Positions 35,044 to 45,055 of a DNA stretch of 64,000 nt are shown here, one piece after another. The stretch is taken from positions 22,980,370-23,044,369 of the forward strand of contig NC_087062.1 of the NCBI RefSeq assembly GCF_963678635.1, given 5' to 3'. Position numbers and translations under genes: made by a program. Under the pieces are notes generated by a model. It made no database searches and had not been told where the DNA came from. It worked only from the letters and a program-made list of their open reading frames with translations. The stretch is from Symsagittifera roscoffensis. Taxonomy: Eukaryota > Xenacoelomorpha > Acoela > Convolutidae. Positions within the stretch are counted from its first letter, which is position 1, and every line of letters begins with the position of its first letter.

Positions 35044-35326
35044 TCCCAAATTTTTTGAGTTCAGCCCCTCTCCCTTTTGATCTCTATAATAACTCTTCTA
35101 GGTTGTTACTAGGCAGTTAAATTGGGGAATTCCTGCTTATACAGAGACCAGATGTAGGTAGAATGGCAGCATTCCTTTCCACGGTGTCATAAACTCCTGG
35201 AAAATACCTGTGCTTCTTAGTGACAAGAATCAGTGACAAGAATACACTGGATCTAGAGCACGTCGTATTGGCATTGACTCGACTCGGGATCTTGCTGCCG
35301 GAGAAAAGAGTGGGAAAAAATTCACT
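35041..35326. repeat. Inverted-repeat arm, left (286 bp)
   Basis: Starts tgatcccaaattttttgag and ends gggaaaaaattcact. It is matched in reverse orientation by 36542-36827, equal in length with only scattered mismatches. The arm begins with TG, and a CA lies two bases before its end, so an old LTR is one reading; a terminal inverted repeat of a DNA transposon is another. Confidence 0.85.
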
Positions 35327-35689
35327 GCCCGTGCACGATCCGAATAGAGGCAGGTTGGATTCAACCTGCAAGTAATCTTCGCAGAAACTGAAGTAGAGAT
35401 ACACCTCCACAACAAAAATTACTTGAGCATCGCCTAAAACTCAAAAATGGGGTCTTGAACCTCGGACCGCAAAAAAGAAGTGAAATGGGGTGTCTTGAGA
35501 TTAAATTGAGGGAACCTGAGTTAAATGGCATGCTGCCAGAGGGGAGATGGTATCGTAAAGGGTGCTGTAAGATAGGACGATTAGGCCGGTAAAAAATTTT
35601 AAGGTAAATTAAATTAGTTAATTGATTCACCCACACTAGGTGCTACATTAAACCCATCGCATGGTTTTTGCCTTTGTTTGATCCAAACA

Positions 35690-35795
35690 GAATTTAGCCC
35701 TAAGAAAGTAGTGGATGCAGCTCCACCTATGTCGGCCAAACAGTGCGGCGTTTAGCCACGAGGATTGGTGAACATCCCAAAAAGGACTCCTGACT
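35690..35795 (+). pseudogene. Penelope-like element GIY-YIG endonuclease fragment
   Basis: The plus frame reads CSSTYVGQTVRRLATRIGEH starting near 35716. This matches the core of GIY-YIG nucleases of Penelope-like elements (Y-V-G-Q-T followed by R-R-L..R-I.E-H). A stop follows within about 10 codons and the upstream frame is broken, so only a fragment remains. It lies inside the foldback unit. Confidence 0.6.
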
Positions 35796-36541
35796 CGGAC
35801 AAGTTTTGCAAAAATGTAGTAAGGAGGTGGTGGAATTGAGTTCAAGTCCGATCGGAAATTTTTGTCAAACTGGCAGCACCCGTAAGCTACTCACACTAAA
35901 AGATTTGCCTCTTTAAGCGCGCGAAGAATACATTAAAGCGCGCGAAGAAAACATGGGCCGGTAACTATCAGTAAAACTCTAGTCCATGTATAATCATGGC
36001 TTAAATAGCTTTCAAATAATTGGCATGTCAGATTTCAAAACAAATTAATTGTGAAAAGAATAGCTTTTACTGAAAAAAATTGAAAAAATTCGAAATTTTA
36101 AGCAAAAGAGTTAACAATAATTTCGTAATTTGTTATCTCATTTCAGTTCTATGATTTTGATCAGTCGAAACTTCTCAATTGCATTTTTTAGATTTTTTTT
36201 CTTTTTTCTTCATCTTGGATCATTTTGAAGATATTGTGATACATTTTATCCTGAAGATGCCAGTTACAGCAAAAACGTTCGTACTATCAACATAAAACTC
36301 TTATCCATAATAATTGTTTATTCTGCGCATAAGTAGTTAAGGACGAGGAAAAGGTAGTCAAATCATCTCGTAATGATTCGATATACAACTGTCACCAAAA
36401 ATAATTACATTTATGGTTCTTAGCCCCAATTTTGCAGCAATCATGATGTTCGGGGGTGCGACACCCATCTATGTGTTTATATTCATATGTAAAATAAAGC
36501 TTAGTAAAACCCATTTGGCTGTTAGCCTAAAAAGTGTAACA

Positions 36542-36827
36542 AGTGAATTTTTTCCCACTCTTTTCTCCGGCAGCAAGATCCCGAGTCGAGTCAATGCCAA
36601 TACGACGTGCTCTGGATCCAGTGTATTCTTGTCACTGATTCTTGTCACTAAGAAGCACAGGTATTTTCCAGGAGTTTATGACACCGTGGAAAGGAATGCT
36701 GCCATTCTACCTACATCTGGTCTCTGTCTAAGCAGGAATTCTCCAATTTAACTGCCTAGTAACAACCTAGAAGAGTTATTACAGAGATCAAAAGGGAGAG
36801 GGGCTGAACTCAAAAAATTTGGGATCA
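36542..36827. repeat. Inverted-repeat arm, right (286 bp)
   Basis: Reverse complement of 35041-35326. It ends caaaaaatttgggatca. Together the arms could form a long perfect-like hairpin in RNA or single-stranded DNA. Confidence 0.85.
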
Positions 36828-37750
36828 TTCAGATTTTTTTTTGGCCGTTAAACAGCCCAAATTAACCATATTGCTAAAAAAGATAAATAAAAAACAATCC
36901 ACAGCATAAATTCCTCTCTGAATTACTGACAATTTGTTCCGTTCTGTTTTTTTACAGCGCAGCGCAATTGAATCTAAATTATTGAAAACACGTTTCGTTC
37001 AGTTCAAATGCAAAGTTATGACAACAATTTTTATTGAAATTAAGTCTCAAATTCTGGTCGTAGGTTGTTGCAGTTTAAGTATCAAATGCTGACAAAACAT
37101 TTCGTTATAATTCAAATCTCAAATGCTGACAACAGTTAATTCTAATTAACAGTTCAATTTCTATATCATAAATTAGTGACACTTCAGGGGCGAAAAAACT
37201 GATGCCAGTTAGTGAAACAAAATATTCTAGACCGAATTATGATGATTAGTTTTTTGCTAAAAACAGGGTAGGATAGAATTGCTGTACGACAGGCAATTTG
37301 TGGTAAAAAAAAAATACGGATCATCTTACATAGTCATTTTCCAATTTATAAGATTACCTTCACATAATAGTTAATTTTCAAGCTTTCAATTTTCAGATCT
37401 GATTCCATGCTGTCTTTGCCGATTGATCCGAATTGATTTATTTGATTACCGATCAGTCCAATATGTTTGGATTTGAGCACAAAAGTAAGTTGTTTCTATG
37501 GTCAAATAGGCTCTAAAGCATTTTTTTTCAAGACGATAGGTCTGAATCGAAAAGAGAAAGGTTGTTTGCAACATTAGACTCTTATTTAAAAATTTTCTTT
37601 GAGATAAACTCTCTCATAGCTTGGTACTATGGCAATATGGAATATACATATAATGATAAAACTCGGCAGAGGAAGCAAAACAACTAAAAAACTTAAAGGC
37701 AGCCTTTTTCCCGAGCGTGAGGCCAAATAATTTTAAAAAGTATTTCATAG
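36828..37750. other. AT-rich spacer
   Basis: No coding frame, RNA gene or repeat family was recognised. It begins with a poly-T run directly after the inverted-repeat arm. Confidence 0.3.
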
Positions 37751-37753
37751 GAC

Positions 37754-37930
37754 TTTATTGTCAACTCAGTTGATTACATGCAAGGTTCTCTGTTTCATTG
37801 CCTTATCGGCATCGGCGGGGACTTTGGCTTCTCCGACCGTCGTACTGAAGGGGACAGCGCGGGAACCGACCCACACATTCTTACTAGCATCGGGATTCAT
37901 ACGCTTGATCCCTTTTTTTTAGCCATTGTA
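37754..37930 (-). CDS. Small coding-like island with poly(A) signal
   Basis: A GC-richer island in AT-rich DNA. On the minus strand a frame runs MNPDASKNVWVGSRAVPFST and onward to TGA at 37766-37768 (44 codons from that Met). AATAAA (plus TTTATT 37754-37759) follows only seven nucleotides after the stop. Upstream there is ATGGCT followed by a run of eight A's in another frame (MAKKKGSS), so a single-base change in the A-run would join the two. It could be a small gene, a last exon, or a processed pseudogene. I do not recognise the family. Confidence 0.4.
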
Positions 37931-38037
37931 CTATGTCCGCATTGAAATCAATGAAAATTAAGTAGGAAACTATTCAGCTATAAAGTCTTTAGGTCACGCT
38001 TTTGGGATTTACTTTCTGTTTACTATGTGTTTATTCG

Positions 38038-38280
38038 AAATGGGGAGCGGTGGTGAAGTGGTTACGTCTCCGCTTCTCACTCGGAAGGTCGGATGTTCGA
38101 GGCCCACCATGATCCGTGCTCGTTGCTTGAGGGTGAAGCAACATTACCCAGCCCAGAAAAAAAACCAAAAAAATAGCATGAAGTTCTTAAACAGGGGCAC
38201 AACAGCGGTTTGCCGTGATGAGCTGTACAGCTCTTGTGTTGGTCCTTTCCCCCGTGGATAAATGGTCTTTAAAGTGCTTT
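38038..38280 (+). repeat. tRNA-derived SINE with full head
   Basis: The head 'ggggagcggtggtgaagtgg' (A-box like) and 'ggatgttcgaggcccacc' (B-box like) are about 35 nt apart, as in a tRNA. The body includes 'cagcggtttgccgtgatgag', 'ctgtacagctcttgtgttgg' and 'cccccgtggataaatggtc'. The head is present only here; the second copy at 38991 lacks the A-box because the duplication starts inside the element. Confidence 0.7.
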
Positions 38281-38990
38281 CGAAAGGCTTTGTTTCAGCC
38301 ACTTTACGAAATACAGAGCTGGTACCGACAGCAATGGGAAGGCGATAAATTGGTGGCTCTAATTTTTACAATTCGAGCTCTTTTTTAATAAACTCCACCA
38401 AAGTAATTTTGTTTGTTCGAAATTATCGTGGAATATAATTTTTTCTTAGTTTATCATAAAACTTTGTAAGGCTTTTTACTGTTCCAGTTGAACCCCGTAA
38501 ATGAATAACTTAACACTCTCCAAAAAATTTAATCAAAACTGGGTTGATAATTTGTAAAATAGTTTGTCAGCAAAAATGTCTAATTTAGTTTTGAATTTGA
38601 ACCAACAAAACAAGGTTTCAAGAAAAGGTCAGCTAATTTTTTTAAAGCAAGGAATACTGGTTTCCCATCCTAAATGAGTATGTTTTGAATTTGGCAAGCA
38701 ATTTTAATCAAAAACTTTTTTAAATAGTCCGGTGCATAAATACGGACTCGTTTTCTCAATTTGCCGATAAAGTTAACATCTCTGTCTCCGCATGTACGAA
38801 TCTAGGTTAGAGAATTGTGTTTTGGTCCGCCCTTTCCGCCTTGGTCTTGAAAGTTGTGCCGTATTCGCCATGGTTCAGAGAATTGCTCTGTTTCCAACTT
38901 GGTCGCGAAAATCTGAACATAACGTCTGGAAAGCCTGAACCTGAGTCGCCGTGGGTTGTGCCGCATCTAGATGCAAAACCAAATTGGAAT
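38088..38990. repeat. 0.9-kb tandem duplication, unit 1
   Basis: Unit of about 903 bp starting at 'gtcggatgttcgaggcccac' within the SINE. It repeats immediately as 38991-39893 with few differences. It contains the SINE body and AT-rich flank. The tail carries 'ctaggttagagaattgtgtt', 'ggtccgccctttccgcc' and 'ccgcatctagatgcaaaacc'. Confidence 0.85.
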
Positions 38991-39893
38991 GTCGGATGTT
39001 CGAGGCCCACCATGATCCGTGCTCGTTGCTTGAGGGTGAAGCAACATTACCCAGCCCAGAAAAAAAACCAAAAAAATAGCATGAAGTTCTTAAACAGGGG
39101 CACAACAGCGGTTTGCCGTGATGAGCTGTACAGCTCTTGTGTTGGTCCTTTCCCCCGTGGATAAATGGTCTTTAAAGTGCTTTCGAAAGGCTTTGTTTCA
39201 GCCACTTTACGAAATACAGAGCTGGTACCGACAGCAATTGGAAGGCGATAAATTGGTGGCTCTAATTTTTACAATTCGAGCTCTTTTTTAATAAACTCCA
39301 CCAAAGTAATTTTGTTTGTTCGAAATTATCGTGGAATATAATTTTTTCTTAGATTATCATAAAACTTTGTAGGGCTTTTTACTGTTCCAGTTGAACCCCG
39401 TAAATGAATAACTTAACACTCTCTAAAAAATTTAATCAAAACTGGGTTGATAATTTGTAAAATAGTTTGTCAGCAAAAATGTCTAATTTAGTTTTGAATT
39501 TGAACCAACAAAACAAGGTTTCAAGAAAAGGTCAGCTAAATTTTTTTAAAGCAAGGAATACTGGTTTCCCATCCTGAATGAGTATGTTTTGAATTTGGCA
39601 AGCAATTTTAATCAAAAACTTTTTAAAATAGTCAGGTGCATAAATACGGACTCGCTTTCTCAATTTGCCGATAAAGTTAACATCTCTGTCTCCGCATGTA
39701 CGAATCTAGGTTAGAGAATTGTGTTTTGGTCCGCCCTTTCCGCCTTGGTCTTGAAAGTTGTGCCGTATTCGCCATGCTTCAGAGAATTGCTCTGTTTCCA
39801 ACTCGGTCGCGAAAATCTGAACATAACGTCTGGAAAGCCTGAACCTGAGTCGCGCCGTGGGTTGTGCCGCATCTAGATGCAAAACCAAATTGC
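38991..39893. repeat. 0.9-kb tandem duplication, unit 2
   Basis: Near-identical head-to-tail copy of 38088-38990, including a SINE body without its A-box head (about 38991-39170). Differences are scattered single bases and small indels, so the duplication is recent relative to nearby repeats. Confidence 0.85.
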
Positions 39894-40780
39894 AATGTCG
39901 CGCCTCGGTATAGATTTTGACCAGATTAACTCGAATGAAACCCCATTTCAAATTATTGCTCGAAAGAATACAAACAGAAATGAACTCTGACATTTTGTTC
40001 GTTTCCCACAGTTATACACCACCAAAAATCAATCTTACTAAATTTTATGACACAATACATAGACAATGCTACTGAAGGCGCAGAAATTTTTCATTAAAAA
40101 AACGATCCGTTTTTTAGTTTGCTGTCAAAATTATAAAGCTTTATTAGAAGAAAAAGAAAAAGGGTTCATTTTTGATTGAGGACGTACTCGAAACTGTACA
40201 ACAAATTCAAAAGAAAAACTAAGACTATAATTTCTTCACTGGCACTTCAGGCAACGATCAGTTATTTAGATCAATTGATTGGAGTTTCTCAACAAAAAAC
40301 CATCGATCGCAACCTTGAATGTTTTCATTTTCAAGTCAAAATTTTTTTGTCTGATGTAGCACTTCATATTCAGATCTGGGGGTGCGCTTACAAAAAAAAA
40401 CATTTATCACATAAAGTTTTCTATTCTTCGTTTTAGTTCAGTTTGTCCAATTCTGACTGATCTGTGGTTAATTTCACTTGACTTGCTCAAATTTTGTAAG
40501 ATAATCAAACAATTTGTTAAATAATTTCCAGTGCATCAGCGGATCAGTTCGTTGCAAGAAAAAACGAATAGGGGGAGCTTTAAATGTAACAACGAAACAA
40601 CATAACAATCGGTTTTGCAGTCAACCCATTTTGTAGCTCTTCTTTATAAATTCTCAAACTTTTGCAAACAGGATATTGGCGGACACCAAGCCGCAAAGCA
40701 GCATAATACGATTGATAAAATTGACGTTTTATGCTGTAACTTTTTTAGGACTGGGTGACATCTACTGGGAGTTTTTTTAA
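39894..40780. other. AT-rich spacer
   Basis: No gene or repeat recognised. The plus-strand open frame 40176-40436 has no domain features. Confidence 0.3.
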
Positions 40781-40781
40781 A

Positions 40782-41036
40782 ACTGAAGACTCACAAAGAT
40801 AATTCTGAAATTCTTTGATTAATTAACAACTAGATCACTTACAAAATCAACAGTTTCATTGGACAAACTATCAAAGGAAAATCTTCGTCACTGAAAATTT
40901 TTGGATTTTTCAAAATAAAACTGAAGACTCACTTAGACATTTCTGTCTAAATGGTCTCGTGCAAATTGAATTCGTTGAATTAATAACAACTAGAGCATTT
41001 TCAAAATATCAAGGGAAAATCTTCGTAACTGTAGTT
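40782..41036. repeat. Local tandem duplication of about 135 bp
   Basis: 'aactgaagactcac', 'attaacaactag', 'ca.tt.caaaat.', and 'aagg.aaaatcttcgt.actg' occur twice in the same order. The two copies are diverged. Confidence 0.55.
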
Positions 41037-41330
41037 CTAAAAAACAACTTTGGTTTTTGCTGAATGAAGAAAAATGCCATTTGCATTTGAACACTTAGAT
41101 AAGCTATTTACATCGAGTTTAAACCTTTCAGGATAAAAAGTGGAGCTGCAGACAACTTTCTTGTTATCGCACCAGAGAAAAAACTTGCTGTTAAAAACAT
41201 AATCAGGAAAGTCGTTGAAAGATAAAATGAAAAACAGGGGCTCCAAAACACTGCCTTGAGGTACGCCGGTATTCCCATTTCCTGAATTGAAACTAGATCG
41301 GTATAGTTTTACACTCCGTAACCTCGATTA
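41037..41330 (-). pseudogene. LINE reverse transcriptase fragment, CR1/Jockey-like
   Basis: The minus frames give SGNGNTGVPQGSVLEPLFF, then FNDFPDYVFNSKFFLW, CDNKKVV (position of the ADDT box) and FKLDVNSLSKCSNANGIFLH. This is RT motifs B to D in order. The catalytic YADD is mutated and there is a frame change before GVPQGS. It may be the 3' remnant of the LINE whose ORF1 copies lie just to its right. Confidence 0.75.
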
Positions 41331-41344
41331 CACTCAGTTCAGGT

Positions 41345-44300
41345 TTAATTAAGTTTTTGAGTTCGACAAAATTTTGAAATTAAGCTCCATGGTCAAAGAT
41401 AACTTTAGTAGAATCCTTATCGGCTGATATTTTTCAAAATCCTCGGTTGAATCTGAATTATAAACACGAGTAAATAAAGGAAAATTTCCATATCCACGGT
41501 CAGTTTTGACAACTTAACGTAGAAAGAGCGTGAAAAATGAGTGACACTTTTTTGGCTCCTTTTAGATCGAAAGGAGGTATTTCATCCTCTGGGCAAAATT
41601 CTGAGTAATTGCAACCAGATGTCAGATTTTGAATTTGTTTTTGTTCTCAATTTTATCAAAAAGATTTTCGGGCAAAAATTTTTCTTTCATTATCAATATG
41701 CGCTGTCTTAAGGTTAAGGGAAATACTTTGCTTAAGGGAGTTCAAAAACATTGTTCACTGTCAGCAGCGAGATTAATTGTTCCAGATCAAGAACTTGTTT
41801 CAAATCAATCGATTCAGAAACTTGTAGAAAAAAAATTGTACGGCAAACACTTGCACACTAAAGAAACTTGTAGAAAAAACATTGTACGGCAAACACTTGC
41901 ACACTAAAAGTGAAGAGAGAGATTGAGTACTGCACCATTTTAAATTTTGAGTCACTTATTTTTTGTTTGATAAGGCTAGTGGTATTGGAACTTTTGATTA
42001 AGGCCCATATGAAAAAACGTTTGTGCTCGAGCGGCTTTTTATGCAGACGATTTTCAATTTTTGAGTAGTTTTTTTTTCACGAAATTTTTATTCAAGAAAA
42101 CTTGATAGCTTGAGCTCAAAAGTGAAGCAAAATGTGACGTGTAATTTTTTGATAGAAGGTATGGTTGATATGCCGTAAAACTTTAGCGACGTGTTTAATT
42201 ATGATAAATTGTAAGCGGCAATTTAAATTATTTAAAATCGAGTTGAATAAGGCAGTTCTTAAAGTTCAATCACATAGGAAAACCATTCTAGACTTTTTAT
42301 ATTGTGACTACATGTGAGGCATTCATTCATGAAGTGTGACGTAGAGGTTATTACAAGAAGGGTCTGCTTTTTTACTTGAACAGTTCTACGATTTTTGATC
42401 AACCTAGCAACCGTGCTGACATTATATTGCTGTCAGCAGAGAGGCCGATTTAGCTTAAGACTTTGTCTACAGGATTTGCACAGTCATCGATTCTCATATT
42501 ATGACTGTCACCATTTTCTGGAAAACCGATCATAAAGAAGTTGTTTTCTTCAGAGAATTGTGATTTTTGAACAGTTATTTTCTTCATTTTTCTCAATAAA
42601 AAGATAGTGCGCGAGAAAACGCTTTTATTTTGGTTTCAATCAATTGAACAGACACCGATGTGTCGATGCCGCTGTTATTGTGGTTGAAGTTGAACTGTAC
42701 ACTGATTTGAAAAGTTCTTTGTAATTGGGTTCACATTGTGTAACAACTATGCATCGCTAGAGATGAAGTTTGCGTCTAATTAGCTGTTACATATCCACAG
42801 TCAATTTTGTATGATAACCACTAAATTACATTTCCGTTGGAGAGGGATACACATGGCCCAAAAACCAATTTTTTAATTTTCAGAATTTATTTAAGATACA
42901 TCGTCATCTTACACAAAACTCCTCCAAATGCCTTCGCATAAATTTGTGGATCCGATTTTTCAACGTAAGGCAGGTATTTGTTAAAACATGGGAGTGAAGA
43001 GTATGGTACAGCAGTGAAGGGTAAAAATATTAAAACAAGGGGAAAGGAACTATAAAACCACACAAGCTTCCTCAATGTTTGAGAGTGAACCCAAGGTCGC
43101 CAGAAAAGTGAACTGCTTTCAAGAAAGATGAAAGATGAAAAACAGGAGAAAATAAATAAAAAAGCGCGATGCCATTAAAAAAGGTATAAAACACTATTTG
43201 AAGCAATGTAGTAAGGAATCTGTTAAAATTGTTCAATTGAATCAATTGAATCCAGTGTCCAGGGATGCCATTGAGCTATAAAAAAAAAAGAGTTGTCAGC
43301 CACACGTAGAACAAGATCTGTCGTAGAACAAGAAAAAAGATATTCAATTGAGTACAGTATCCAGAATTGTCACCAGTTTTAACCAAAGCCAGATCTCTAA
43401 AATAATTTTTAGTCAATGCTGCATAATTCAGCTCTTCGAATCATTTCAACATGAAAAAGTTTCGAGTCGTGATCAATTCTCATATTATAACTGTCACCAT
43501 TTTCTGGAACACCGGTTATAGTTAAGATTTTTTTCTTCAGAGAATTTAACTTTTGAAGGATATTGGCTGCTGCTTCAAAACATAAAGGTAGAGAATGAGA
43601 GATCGTTTTTTGAACTGTTCTCTATTATCTGTTTGATTTTTTTTGCCTCCAAACTATCAAGTTAGTTTTGAAAATTGTGCTAATGAAAAAAACTCATTCA
43701 GGTTGGAACAAAAATTGTACAGCAAATGCTTGCTCACTAAATGAGATGAGACAGATTGAATACTGCTCCAATTTAATTTTTGAGTCACCTATTTTTAGTT
43801 TCATTAAGCTAGTGGTGTTGGAACTTTTGATAAAGGCCCATATGGAAAAACGTTTGTGCTCGTGCGGTTTTTTATGCAGACGAACTTCAATTTTTGACTA
43901 GTTTTTTTTCACGAATTTTTTATTCAAGAAAATATGATAGCTTGCACTCAAAAGTGAAAAAAATTATGACATGTAAACTTTTGATACACGGTATGGTTGA
44001 TATGCCGTATAACTTTAGCCACATATTTCATTATATTAAATTGTAAACGGTAAATTAAAACAGTTAAAATTGAGTTGAATCAGGCAGTTTCTAAAGTTTG
44101 ATCACTCTGGAAACAATTCGAGATTTTTGAGGATGTGACTTCATGTGAAGCATTCATTCATGAAGTGTGACGTAGATGCTGTTACAAGGATGGGCCTATT
44201 CTTTAGCTGATTATTTTTTTGATTTTTTTCATCAACCTAGCCGCCGTGCTGACGTTATTTTGGTGTCAGTAGAAAGTCCGATTTGTTCGATCACTTTGGA

Positions 44301-45055
44301 AAACAATTCGAGGTTTTTGAGGTTGTGACTTTATGTGAAGCACTCATTCATGAAGTGTGACGTAGAGGATGTTTCAAGGATGGGTCTATTTTTTATGCTG
44401 ATTAGTTTTATGTTTTTTTTTAATCAACCTAACTGCCGTGCTGACATTATATTACTGTCAGCAGACAGGCCAATTTGGCTTGAAACTTTATTTACAGCAT
44501 TTAGATCCTAATCGATTCTCATATTATGACTATCACCATTTTTTGGAAAACCGGTCGTAAGGAAGTTGTTTTCTTGTGATATCAGAATTGTGATATTTGA
44601 ACAGTTATGTCTTCATTTTTCTCAATAGAAAGATAGTGCACGAGAAAACAATTTTATTTTTGTTTCAATCAATTAAACAGACAACGATGTGTTCAATGCC
44701 GCTGTTTTTTTTGGTTGAAGTTGAATTGTGCATTGAATTGAGAAGTTCTTTGTGATTAGGTTCATAGTGTGTAACAACTTTGCATCGCTGGAGATGACGT
44801 TTGCGTCTGATTAGCTGTTACATATCCACAGGAAATTTTTGTAATTTTATCACTCAATTGCATTTTTTTGGAGAGGGATACACATGTCCCATGGAACCAA
44901 TTTTTGCATTTTTCAGAATTTGTTCTAGAGACATCGTCATCTTTCACAAAATTCCTCCAAAGGCATTCGCGTAAACTTGTGGATCCGGTTCTTGAACGTA
45001 AAGCAGATGTTTGTTAAAATATGGGAGTAAAGAAGATGGTACAGCAGAGAAGGGT
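41345..45055 (-). repeat. 3.7-kb segmental duplication, unit 1 (decayed LINE ORF1 copies)
   Basis: The left half (about 41345-43480) and right half (about 43480-45055) are diverged relatives of each other, and the whole is repeated as 45056-48497. Minus-strand frames show LINE ORF1-like pieces. These are a PHD-like finger (CKNWFHGTCVSLSKK, near 44760-44947; a poorer copy near 42780-42900), then NNFF..GFPENGDSHNMRID, then a SADSNIMSAR region and RPFL..ITS. Many stops and shifts make it non-functional. The ENGDS segment recurs near 42500, 43485 and 44520, so the unit is itself nested. Confidence 0.7.

Larger units (their letters stand above)
35041..36827. mobile_element. 1.8-kb foldback unit with 286-bp inverted arms
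   Basis: Two near-identical 286-bp arms in opposite orientation enclose about 1.2 kb with no transposase-like ORF. The interior holds a Penelope-like endonuclease fragment and AT-rich filler. If this were a simple insertion into pol, integrase coding should resume after 36827, but it does not. So either a deletion accompanied it, or the arms are two opposed solo LTR-like pieces. No target-site duplication was seen. Confidence 0.55.

Noticed and set aside
35041-35326. Reading the 286-bp arm as the 3' LTR of the Ty3-like element
   Set aside because: It starts TG and has a CA near its end, but no direct copy lies 5' of gag, no polypurine tract precedes it, and its partner is inverted. Left as an alternative rather than annotated.
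42887-43075. 62-codon minus ORF repeated identically at 46632-46820
   Set aside because: The identity comes from the segmental duplication; the frame is out of register with the PHD-like frame of the same LINE unit.
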